Positions 1 through 5,607 of a DNA stretch of 10,000 nt are shown here, one piece after another; position 1 is the first letter of the stretch, and the number at the start of each line of letters is the position of its first letter. This DNA comes from Anaerolinea sp. Its GTDB lineage: Bacteria; Chloroflexota; Anaerolineae; Anaerolineales; Anaerolineaceae. A model generated the notes under the pieces. It worked only from the letters and a program-made list of their open reading frames with translations. It was not told the origin of the DNA and ran no database searches. The position numbers and the translations under genes are program-made. Location: the NCBI GenBank assembly GCA_020216845.1, contig JAIWNK010000007.1, forward strand, positions 1-10,000, in the 5' to 3' direction.

Positions 1-198
1 CGCGTTGCTGAAACCACCGCGCTAGGCGCCGCTTATGCAGCAGGGCTGGCAGTCGGCTTTTGGAACAACTTCGATGAATTGCGCGCCAATTGGGGCATGG
101 ACCGTCAATGGACGCCGCAAAGTGATCCGGCCACCCGCTCTCGCCTCTACGCCGGCTGGAAAAAAGCCGTTGCCCGCACTCTCAATTGGATCGAGTAG
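1..198 (+). CDS. glpK: Glycerol kinase, C-terminal 65 residues (5' end outside window)
   Basis: Glycerol kinase phosphorylates glycerol with ATP to sn-glycerol-3-phosphate in the cytoplasm. The open frame runs from the first base to a TAG at 196-198. The visible tail contains [16 protein letters not shown] followed by DELRANW and ends with [14 protein letters not shown]. These segments match the end of FGGY-family glycerol kinases, including E. coli GlpK ([24 protein letters not shown]). The active-site and ATP-binding regions lie upstream of the window. The stop codon directly abuts the glpA ATG with no intervening base, so kinase and dehydrogenase are probably co-transcribed and translationally coupled. 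The promoter and any regulator are not visible. Confidence 0.95.
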   Translation, partial: RVAETTALGAAYAAGLAVGFWNNFDELRANWGMDRQWTPQSDPATRSRLYAGWKKAVARTLNWIE

Positions 199-1362
199 AT
201 GAACTCACGTCCCTCTATACTCATCATTGGCGCTGGTTTTACCGGCTGCGCCCTGGCGCACGACCTCAGCTTACGCGGCGTCAACGTCACCGTCCTTGAA
301 AGAGGCGAAATTGCCTCTGGCACCTCTGGGCGCACACATGGCCTGCTTCATTCTGGAGCGCGCTACTGCGTCACCGACCCAGAAGCCGCCATTGAATGCA
401 TCACCGAAAGCCGCATCCTCAGCCAAATTGCAGCCCAATGCATTGAATACAATGGCGGCCTGTTCGTAGCCTTGAACGACCAAGACCTGGCCTACTCTGC
501 TGCTTTTGAACAAGGCGCCCAGGCAACGGGCATTCCCATTGAACGGCTATCGCCCCAACAGGCCTTACAACGAGAGCCCAATCTCAACCCCAACCTTCTA
601 GCCGCCTACACCGTCCCGGATGGAACATTTGACCCTCTCCGTCTGGCTTTGGCCTTTGCTGCCACAGCTCGACAAAACGGCGCAGTCTTCCTAACCCACC
701 ATGAAGTACAAGCCCTGCACGCAGATGGGCAAGGGCGAATCACCAAACTCACCGCCTGGAATCGCCATACCGGTCAACAGCAAACCTTCACAGCAGACCT
801 GATCATCAGCGCCACCGGCGCCTGGGCAGGGCAAATTGCTGCAATGGTTGGCGCAAGCACCGTTGTCAAACCCACACCGGGCATCATGGTTGCCTACAAT
901 CAACGCCTTGTGCACCATGCCATCAATCGTCTTTGCCCACCCGATGATGGCGACATCCTCATTCCCCAACGTCGCATGGTTGTCATTGGCACAACCTCGT
1001 TCGAAGTTGAAAACCCCGACTACATTCCCATCACCGCCGAACAAACCGAACAAATGCAGCGCGCTGCCGAAGCTCTCGTCCCTGCCATTGCCAACACCCA
1101 ACGGCGCGGCGTTTACATGTCTGCCCGCCCACTCATCGTCTCTGGCAGCAGCGGACGCAGCCTATCCCGCACCTTCAAATGCTATGATCATGAAGCCCTT
1201 GACGGCTTGCCTGGGCTGATTACCATCACCGGCGGTAAAGCCACAACCTGCCGCATCATGGCCGAAAAAACAGCGGATTTAGCCTGTCAAAAACTTGGCC
1301 TCTCCGCCCCCTGCCGGACCAAAGATGTGCCGCTTCGATCCTATCGCCTCTATTATTCATAA
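199..1362 (+). CDS. glpA: FAD-dependent glycerol-3-phosphate dehydrogenase, short GlpA-type (387 aa)
   Basis: Oxidises sn-glycerol-3-phosphate to dihydroxyacetone phosphate using FAD. The N-terminal Rossmann motif GAGFTG is at residues 11-16, with acidic E34 at the end of the second strand. The stretch SGTSGRTHGLLHSGARY (about 40-56) and the C-terminal GGKATTCR (345-352) match E. coli GlpA closely. The protein stops shortly after the segment aligning with E. coli PCTTADLAL, so the roughly 150-residue C-terminal [2Fe-2S]/BFD-like half of GlpA is absent. No remnant follows the stop, and an SdhB-type gene begins 13 bases later. The start ATG abuts the glpK stop and has only a weak upstream purine stretch (GGATCGAG), consistent with coupling. 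Function is well supported. The electron acceptor is inferred to be the SdhBCD-like proteins encoded next. A soluble acceptor or a separate GlpB/GlpC elsewhere is an alternative. Confidence 0.92.
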   Translation: MNSRPSILIIGAGFTGCALAHDLSLRGVNVTVLERGEIASGTSGRTHGLLHSGARYCVTDPEAAIECITESRILSQIAAQCIEYNGGLFVALNDQDLAYSAAFEQGAQATGIPIERLSPQQALQREPNLNPNLLAAYTVPDGTFDPLRLALAFAATARQNGAVFLTHHEVQALHADGQGRITKLTAWNRHTGQQQTFTADLIISATGAWAGQIAAMVGASTVVKPTPGIMVAYNQRLVHHAINRLCPPDDGDILIPQRRMVVIGTTSFEVENPDYIPITAEQTEQMQRAAEALVPAIANTQRRGVYMSARPLIVSGSSGRSLSRTFKCYDHEALDGLPGLITITGGKATTCRIMAEKTADLACQKLGLSAPCRTKDVPLRSYRLYYS

Positions 1363-1366
1363 CCAT

Positions 1367-1371
1367 GGAGG
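1367..1371 (+). promoter_or_regulatory. Shine-Dalgarno fixing the TTG start of the SdhB-type gene
   Basis: GGAGG lies four bases before an in-frame TTG at 1376. The open frame extends back to 1295, but that part overlaps glpA and lacks SdhB similarity. Family similarity begins at LWKITLEI right after the TTG. Confidence 0.7.
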
Positions 1372-1375
1372 AACA

Positions 1376-2119
1376 TTGCCCACCCTCTGGAAAATCACTC
1401 TTGAAATTTTGCGCCAACGGCAAAATCAACCGCCACACGTTGAATTATTTGAATTGGAAGTTGACCCCGATGAAAACGTGCTAGACTGCATTGAACGTGT
1501 CTGGGCATTCCACGACCGAAGCCTCACCTTCCGTCATGCTTGCCACCACTCCACCTGCGGCGCCTGTGGAATGCGCGTCAACGGCGTGGAAAAACTAACC
1601 TGCATCACCCCCGTTCGAGAAGTTACCCACCCCAATGGCGTGCTTCGTGTCGAACCCCTGCGCAACTTCCCCGTCCTCAGCGACCTGGTCGTAGATGTCA
1701 GCGGCTTCTTCCAACGCATGGAACAAACCCAACTTTCTTCCATTGCGCCCCTCTCTCAAGCCAAGCTGCCCTTTGAGCCCAATCCACCCACCATCTGGCA
1801 AGGGCAACGCCTGATTGATTGCATTGAATGCGGCCTATGCGTCAGCGCTTGCCCCGCCGCCAACACCTCAACAAGTTACTTCGGCCCTGCTGTGTTGGCC
1901 GCCGCCCAACACGTCTACCGACAAACAAACAACCCAACTGTGATGCAACTTGTCAACTGCGCCGACGGATTATGGCGTTGTCACAGCGCCTATGAATGCT
2001 CTGCCGTATGCCCATCCAACGTAGACCCGGCCTGGCGCATCATGGATATGCGCCGCGCCACTGTCGCACATTCGCTGCGCAACATCTTCAAACGTCCCAA
2101 TCAAAAGGTTGCTCCATGA
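1376..2119 (+). CDS. sdhB: Succinate dehydrogenase/fumarate reductase-type iron-sulfur subunit (SdhB-like, 247 aa, TTG start)
   Basis: This is the electron-wire subunit of complex II-type enzymes. It carries a [2Fe-2S], a [4Fe-4S] and a [3Fe-4S] cluster from a flavoprotein towards membrane quinone. Counting from the TTG, the plant-type [2Fe-2S] ligands are C56, C61, C64 and C76 (C-x4-C-x2-C-x11-C). CIECGLCVSACP gives C149, C152, C155 and C159, and CHSAYECSAVCP gives C202, C208 and C212. By analogy with E. coli SdhB, C149/C152/C155/C212 hold [4Fe-4S] and C159/C202/C208 hold [3Fe-4S]. Length is normal for the family. It starts 13 bases after glpA, and its TGA overlaps the sdhC ATG (ATGA). The usual partner sdhA is absent here, so GlpA is the only flavoprotein encoded beside it. 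Partnering with an SdhA encoded elsewhere cannot be excluded. Confidence 0.9.
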   Translation: MPTLWKITLEILRQRQNQPPHVELFELEVDPDENVLDCIERVWAFHDRSLTFRHACHHSTCGACGMRVNGVEKLTCITPVREVTHPNGVLRVEPLRNFPVLSDLVVDVSGFFQRMEQTQLSSIAPLSQAKLPFEPNPPTIWQGQRLIDCIECGLCVSACPAANTSTSYFGPAVLAAAQHVYRQTNNPTVMQLVNCADGLWRCHSAYECSAVCPSNVDPAWRIMDMRRATVAHSLRNIFKRPNQKVAP

Positions 2120-2499
2120 ATCAACCCTCGCCCCGCAATATCCTACGCTGGTTTGACCCCCGCCATCGCCAACCCGGCACCTGGGCCTTCATCCTCAACC
2201 GCATTACTGCCCTCGGCCTAACTCTCTACCTCGCCATGCATCTGATTGTGCTAGGCAAACTTGCCCAAGGCCCCGCTGCCTATGATTCCTTTGTTGCCCT
2301 GGCGCACAGCCCATTGGTCAAAATTGGCGAAATGCTCGTCATCGCCGCCGGAATCCTACACGGTTTGAATGGCTTGCGCGTCGCCATCACCAGCCTTGGC
2401 TTTGCCACCCGCTATCAAAGGCAACTCCTTTGGGCAAGCACAATCCTATCAGGAATTTTAATCCTCATTTTTGCCCGCGCCATGTTCCTTGGAGGTTAA
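2116..2499 (+). CDS. sdhC: SdhC-type cytochrome b membrane anchor (127 aa)
   Basis: A hydrophobic subunit that anchors an SdhB-type protein to the membrane and forms the quinone/heme site. Three membrane segments are visible at about residues 24-48, 68-92 and 104-124. LNRITALGL (27-35) aligns with the quinone-site region of SdhC, with R29 as the candidate conserved arginine. H42 in helix 1 and H82 in HGLNGLR of helix 2 are candidate heme b ligands; HGLNGLR is a typical SdhC/D heme-helix sequence. The ATG overlaps the sdhB stop by four bases and has AAAAGG seven bases upstream. An in-frame extension back to 1996 overlaps sdhB and lacks family similarity. Assignment to the SdhC family is firm. 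Which dehydrogenase it serves is inferred. Confidence 0.87.
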   Translation: MNQPSPRNILRWFDPRHRQPGTWAFILNRITALGLTLYLAMHLIVLGKLAQGPAAYDSFVALAHSPLVKIGEMLVIAAGILHGLNGLRVAITSLGFATRYQRQLLWASTILSGILILIFARAMFLGG

Positions 2500-2502
2500 A
2501 GC

Positions 2503-2871
2503 ATGACCCAAATTTCACATCCATCCAATCCCAAAGAGCCTCTTGGACTATGGTTATTCAAAATCATCACCGGCCCGATCATCCTTGTCATCCTAACCAT
2601 CCATTTCCTGGTCAATCACTTGCTGGCACCAAACGGCCTGCTCACCTACGCAGAAGTCATTGCTTATTATAAAAACCCCATCGTCCCCATCATGGAAATC
2701 ATCTTTGTATGCTTTGCCGTTGCACACTCACTCACCGGCCTGCGCGGCATTGTGCTAGACCTCAACCCATCCCAACGCATTCTGCGGATATTCGATTGGC
2801 TTCTGCTCATTCTTGGCAGCACTGCCATCCTATACGGCATTTGGTTGGCCCTGACCATTGCCTCAGCATAG
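2503..2871 (+). CDS. sdhD: SdhD-type membrane anchor (122 aa)
   Basis: Second hydrophobic anchor of a complex II-like module. Three membrane segments are visible at about residues 17-38, 60-84 and 94-118. AHSLTGLRGIVLDL (74-87) is the heme-binding helix sequence of this family, with H75 as candidate ligand. H34 and H39 in HFLVNH lie at the end of helix 1. Together with H42 and H82 of the SdhC partner, this gives enough histidines for two b hemes, as in complex II enzymes with two small anchors. The gene starts three bases after sdhC ends, with GGAGG (2491-2495) placed seven bases before the ATG inside the sdhC tail, so the two subunits are probably made in equal amounts. Sequence assignment is good; the physiological partner is uncertain. 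Confidence 0.83.
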   Translation: MTQISHPSNPKEPLGLWLFKIITGPIILVILTIHFLVNHLLAPNGLLTYAEVIAYYKNPIVPIMEIIFVCFAVAHSLTGLRGIVLDLNPSQRILRIFDWLLLILGSTAILYGIWLALTIASA

Positions 2872-2877
2872 GACGAT

Positions 2878-4155
2878 ATGGCACACCACACCGTCCGCTC
2901 TGGTTTTTCTCAACTAGCTGACCGTCTCAACCGTTTTCCTCAAGGCGCCCCTCCTGGTCCAACCCTCTTCAAACTACTTCGTGTACTGATGAGCGAGCGC
3001 GAAGCTGAACTCATCTCCTTGCTCCCCATCAGGCCCTTCAAGGCCGAAACAGCGGCGCGTGCCTGGAACATGCCTTTGGCCCAAGCACAAAGCAAACTCG
3101 ATGAATTGGCCGGACGCGCCCTTCTCTTGGATATCCTCGGCGAGCAAGGCTATCAATACGTCCTACCACCGCCCATGGCAGGCTTCTTTGAATTTTCACT
3201 GATGCGTCTGCGCAATGACCTCGATCAGCACCTGCTTTCAGAACTCTTCTATCAATATCTCAATGTTGAAGAAGACTTCATCCGCTCCCTCTTCATCGGT
3301 GGCGAAACCCAAATGGGCCGCATCTTTGTTCAAGAACCTATGCTGCCTACCACCAACACGCTCACCGTTCTGGACTATGAGCGCGCCAGCCACATCATCC
3401 GCACCGCCAGGCACATCGGCGTTGGCATGTGCTACTGCCGTCACAAAATGAGCCATATCGGACAAGCCTGTAACGCCCCCATGAACATTTGCATGACCTT
3501 TGGCAACACCGCCGATTCACTCATCCGTCATGAATATGCCCGTCGAATTGACGCTGCTGAATGCCTCGACCTGCTTGCCCAAGCATATGAGCACGGCCTG
3601 GTGCAATTTGGTGAAAACGCTCAAGAAAACGTCAGCTTTCTATGCAATTGTTGTGGATGTTGTTGCGAGGCCATGCAAGCCGCACGACGTTTTGCCATTC
3701 TCAACCCAATCCACACCACCAATTTCCTTCCCACCCTCACCCCTGAAGCCTGCACAGGTTGTGGCAAATGCATCAGCGCCTGTCCAGTAGAAGCCATGAG
3801 CCTGGTATCTGCCCACGATCCACTGCGCCCACAAGCACGCAAAGCGCATCTCAACGTCGAAACTTGCCTCGGCTGCGGTGTTTGCGTACGTTCCTGCCCC
3901 CATAATGCCCTAAAGCTTGAACAACGTCCACAGCGCGTCATCACCCCTGTCAACGGTGCCCATCGCATCGTGCTGATGGCCATTGAACGCGGCAACTTAC
4001 AAAACCTCATTTTTGATCAACAAGCGTTGGCATCTCATCGCGCCATGGCTGCTATCCTTGGCGTCATCTTACGCTTGCCACCTGCCAAACAAATCCTTGC
4101 CAACAAGCAAATCAAATCCCGCTATCTCGCTGCCCTCTTAGACAAAGCGAACTAG
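2878..4155 (+). CDS. Cysteine-rich 4Fe-4S protein with two ferredoxin motifs and an N-terminal winged-helix-like region (425 aa)
   Basis: Not recognised as a named gene; likely an electron-transfer or sensory iron-sulfur protein in the cytoplasm. Residues about 38-95 have helical character resembling a winged-helix domain. A central region carries C185-Y-C187-R, C198, C205 and then the dense run CNCCGCCC (256-263). Two classic bacterial ferredoxin motifs follow: C292/C295/C298/C302-P and C330/C333/C336/C340-P, each C-x2-C-x2-C-x3-CP. No membrane segments are visible. It starts six bases after the sdhD-type gene with an AGGA before the ATG, so it is part of the glpKA-sdhBCD operon. That context suggests it exchanges electrons with the GlpA/SdhBCD-like system, or links it to ferredoxin, but this is inference. 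A redox-responsive regulator is an alternative because of the N-terminal region. Confidence 0.8.
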   Translation: MAHHTVRSGFSQLADRLNRFPQGAPPGPTLFKLLRVLMSEREAELISLLPIRPFKAETAARAWNMPLAQAQSKLDELAGRALLLDILGEQGYQYVLPPPMAGFFEFSLMRLRNDLDQHLLSELFYQYLNVEEDFIRSLFIGGETQMGRIFVQEPMLPTTNTLTVLDYERASHIIRTARHIGVGMCYCRHKMSHIGQACNAPMNICMTFGNTADSLIRHEYARRIDAAECLDLLAQAYEHGLVQFGENAQENVSFLCNCCGCCCEAMQAARRFAILNPIHTTNFLPTLTPEACTGCGKCISACPVEAMSLVSAHDPLRPQARKAHLNVETCLGCGVCVRSCPHNALKLEQRPQRVITPVNGAHRIVLMAIERGNLQNLIFDQQALASHRAMAAILGVILRLPPAKQILANKQIKSRYLAALLDKAN

Positions 4156-4166
4156 CACAAACTCTC

Positions 4167-4195
4167 TTGACGAAATTGACCTCCACAGCTAAAAT
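4167..4195 (+). promoter_or_regulatory. Sigma-70 type promoter of rplY
   Basis: TTGACG (4167-4172) and TAAAAT (4190-4195) are separated by 17 bases, close to the housekeeping consensus (five of six matches each). Transcription would begin near 4202, giving a 5' leader of about 78 bases. It lies in the only sizeable intergenic gap of the + strand half, directly after the iron-sulfur gene, so L25 has its own promoter. Confidence 0.75.
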
Positions 4196-4228
4196 TAGCC
4201 CTCGTGGTTTTCCACAAAATCCAACATC

Positions 4229-4266
4229 GAGCGAAGGTAACCCCCACCGAGGGGTGAGAGGCGCTC
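4229..4266 (+). promoter_or_regulatory. Candidate L25-binding leader hairpin that mimics 5S rRNA loop E
   Basis: The RNA folds as an outer stem GAGCG (4229-4233) with CGCUC (4262-4266) and an inner stem ACCCC (4240-4244) with GGGGU (4251-4255) closed by a six-base loop. Between the stems is a symmetric 6x6 internal loop, AAGGUA (4234-4239) opposite GAGAGG (4256-4261). E. coli 5S rRNA loop E has AUGGUA opposite GAGAGU. The four non-canonical pairs G-A, G-G, U-A and A-G are reproduced in the same order and with the same strand topology. Loop E is the established binding site of L25/TL5/CTC proteins. The Shine-Dalgarno AAAGGA (4267-4272) directly follows the outer stem, so bound L25 could block ribosome access. 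The fold and match are read from sequence; autoregulation is inference. Confidence 0.65.
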
Positions 4267-4279
4267 AAAGGAAAGTACA

Positions 4280-4918
4280 ATGAACAAAATCATCCTTCAT
4301 GCCACCCCGCGTTCCATCACCGGCAAGAAAGTCGGTGCACTGCGTCGCGAAGGCAAACTGCCCGGCATTCTCTACGGGCACCAATTCCCCTCCACGCCAG
4401 TTCTCTTCGACCTGCGTGAAACGAGCCGCGCCTTGCAAGGCCTGACAGCCTCCAGCATCATCACGGTAGAGCTAAATGGTCAGGAACATGCCGTCCTCGT
4501 CCGCGAGAAACAGCGCGACTACATTCGCAACGTTCTCCTACACGTAGATTTGCAAGTTGTGTCACTCACCGAGAAACTGCGCGTCAAAGTCAATGTTGAG
4601 CTGACAGGCACAGCCCCTGCCGTCAAAGATTTCAACGGCGTTGTTGTCACCGGCATTGATAAAATTGAAGTAGAAGCCTTCCCTCAAGATTTGCCCGAAC
4701 GCATTACGGTGGACATCAGCAAACTCACCAAGATTGGCGATGCCATCTACGTTCGCGACCTGCAAATCCCAGCCAATGTTGAAGTCCTCGAAGACCCCAA
4801 CGAAACGATTGTCACCATTGCCTCCGAAATGGGCGAGGAAACGGCTGAGGAAGAATCCTCCATTGCTGAACCAGAAGTGATTGAACGCGGCAAGAAAGAA
4901 GAAGAACCAATAGACTAA
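4280..4918 (+). CDS. rplY: 50S ribosomal protein L25, long CTC/TL5 type (212 aa)
   Basis: Binds loop E of 5S rRNA in the central protuberance of the large ribosomal subunit. The N-terminal L25 domain covers about residues 1-95 and contains GKKVGALRREGKLPGILYG (15-33), typical of the family; REKQRDYIRNVLLHVDLQ (75-92) closes it. A second all-beta TL5/CTC domain spans about 96-185. A tail of about 27 residues is rich in glutamate. The length fits the two-domain CTC form rather than the single-domain E. coli form. The ATG is preceded by AAAGGA with a seven-base spacer. The gene has its own promoter and a strong terminator and is probably monocistronic. The leader hairpin upstream suggests feedback control by the protein. 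Confidence 0.95.
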   Translation: MNKIILHATPRSITGKKVGALRREGKLPGILYGHQFPSTPVLFDLRETSRALQGLTASSIITVELNGQEHAVLVREKQRDYIRNVLLHVDLQVVSLTEKLRVKVNVELTGTAPAVKDFNGVVVTGIDKIEVEAFPQDLPERITVDISKLTKIGDAIYVRDLQIPANVEVLEDPNETIVTIASEMGEETAEEESSIAEPEVIERGKKEEEPID

Positions 4919-4937
4919 ACTGCTTTGCAGAAAACGC

Positions 4938-4982
4938 TCTCCGGGGTTTCAATCACAATGATTGAAATCCCGGAGAATTTTT
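4938..4982 (+). terminator. Strong intrinsic terminator of rplY, probably bidirectional
   Basis: An 18-bp stem (4938-4955 with 4959-4976, one G-T pair at 4946/4968) closes a three-base CAA loop and is followed by TTTTT at 4978-4982. On the - strand the same hairpin is followed after a short gap by TTTT (complement of 4931-4934), so it can also serve the convergent Nudix operon. The Nudix stop codon lies inside the stem. Confidence 0.92.
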
Positions 4983-5554
4983 AACAACCGAACTGTTATC
5001 AAAGCCGTAATCCCCCACAAAATCTGTCCTTCATAAGGCTCATAATAAATTACATCCATCGTCTGACCGCGCAACTCCGTAGGGCGAATACTGAAATTTC
5101 CGGGCGCATCTAACCAACGCAACGGAACATGAAAAACTTGAGCAACCTCATCCTGCGAGATACGCAACCCATACGGCCATGGAATCACACCCACAAAAGG
5201 CGTTACCAAAAAATTACTGATCGTCAAAAACTCATCCATGGAGCCCAATAACCGCACGTCAGCCGGATGAACACCAATCTCTTCCTCAGCCTCCCGCAGT
5301 GCCGTCTCTTGTAAACTTTGATCCCTTGCTTCTTGGCCCCCCCCTGGAAACGCCACCTGCCCGCGATGATCTTGCAAATGTTCCGACCGACGAATATATA
5401 ACAAATGCCACTCCTCATTCGCACGAAACATTGGCAACAACACCGCCGCCCTACGCACACCGTTTGGCGTTTCTTCATAAGAACGTTTGCCAGCCTGCAT
5501 CAACGCACGACGAATACACTCTTCTGTCAGAGCGCCCAACCACAGATCACTCAT
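4949..5554 (-). CDS. Nudix hydrolase, CoA-pyrophosphatase (NudL/YeaB) type (201 aa)
   Basis: Likely hydrolyses a nucleoside-diphosphate linkage such as that of coenzyme A or its oxidised derivatives. The family signature LLYIRRSEHLQDHRGQVAFP at residues 51-70 leads into GGG and the Nudix helix REAEEEIGV (87-95). The canonical Nudix-box glutamate eight residues before R87 is Q79, preceded by D78. CoA-pyrophosphatases such as E. coli NudL also deviate here, so this is not a sign of inactivity. The ATG at 5554 is preferred over an in-frame GTG at 5575, because GGGAGG (5565-5570) lies between them and serves the ATG. It is the last gene of the - strand operon, 53 bases after trmI. Its final eight codons and stop form part of the shared terminator hairpin. 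Substrate is inferred from the family only. Confidence 0.87.
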   Translation of the reverse strand: MSDLWLGALTEECIRRALMQAGKRSYEETPNGVRRAAVLLPMFRANEEWHLLYIRRSEHLQDHRGQVAFPGGGQEARDQSLQETALREAEEEIGVHPADVRLLGSMDEFLTISNFLVTPFVGVIPWPYGLRISQDEVAQVFHVPLRWLDAPGNFSIRPTELRGQTMDVIYYEPYEGQILWGITALITVRLLKILRDFNHCD

Positions 5555-5564
5555 TGCTCCGCAG

Positions 5565-5570
5565 CCTCCC
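5565..5570 (-). promoter_or_regulatory. Shine-Dalgarno deciding the Nudix start
   Basis: GGGAGG on the - strand sits ten bases before the ATG at 5554. The upstream GTG at 5575 would place this site inside the coding region and has no purine-rich site of its own. Confidence 0.55.
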
Positions 5571-5607
5571 TGCACAAACAGTCACAGTAAGCGACCATTG
5601 TGTTTCT

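Noticed and set aside
1295..1375. In-frame N-terminal extension of the SdhB-type protein
   Set aside because: It overlaps the end of glpA, has no SdhB similarity, and a GGAGG site supports the TTG at 1376.
1996..2115. In-frame N-terminal extension of the SdhC-type protein
   Set aside because: It overlaps the conserved [3Fe-4S] region of sdhB; the ATG at 2116 has a good ribosome binding site and an ATGA overlap.
4176..4181. TTGACC as an alternative -35 box for rplY
   Set aside because: Spacing to TAAAAT would be only eight bases; TTGACG at 4167 gives 17.
4204..4215. GTGG-TTTT-CCAC hairpin as a terminator for the upstream operon
   Set aside because: The stem is only four base pairs and is followed by AAAA, not a T-run. 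It sits at the 5' end of the rplY transcript and may at most add to the leader fold.
4280..4918. CRISPR, IS element or tRNA gene near the intergenic region
   Set aside because: No repeated units, inverted terminal repeats or cloverleaf-like sequence were found here or elsewhere in the window.
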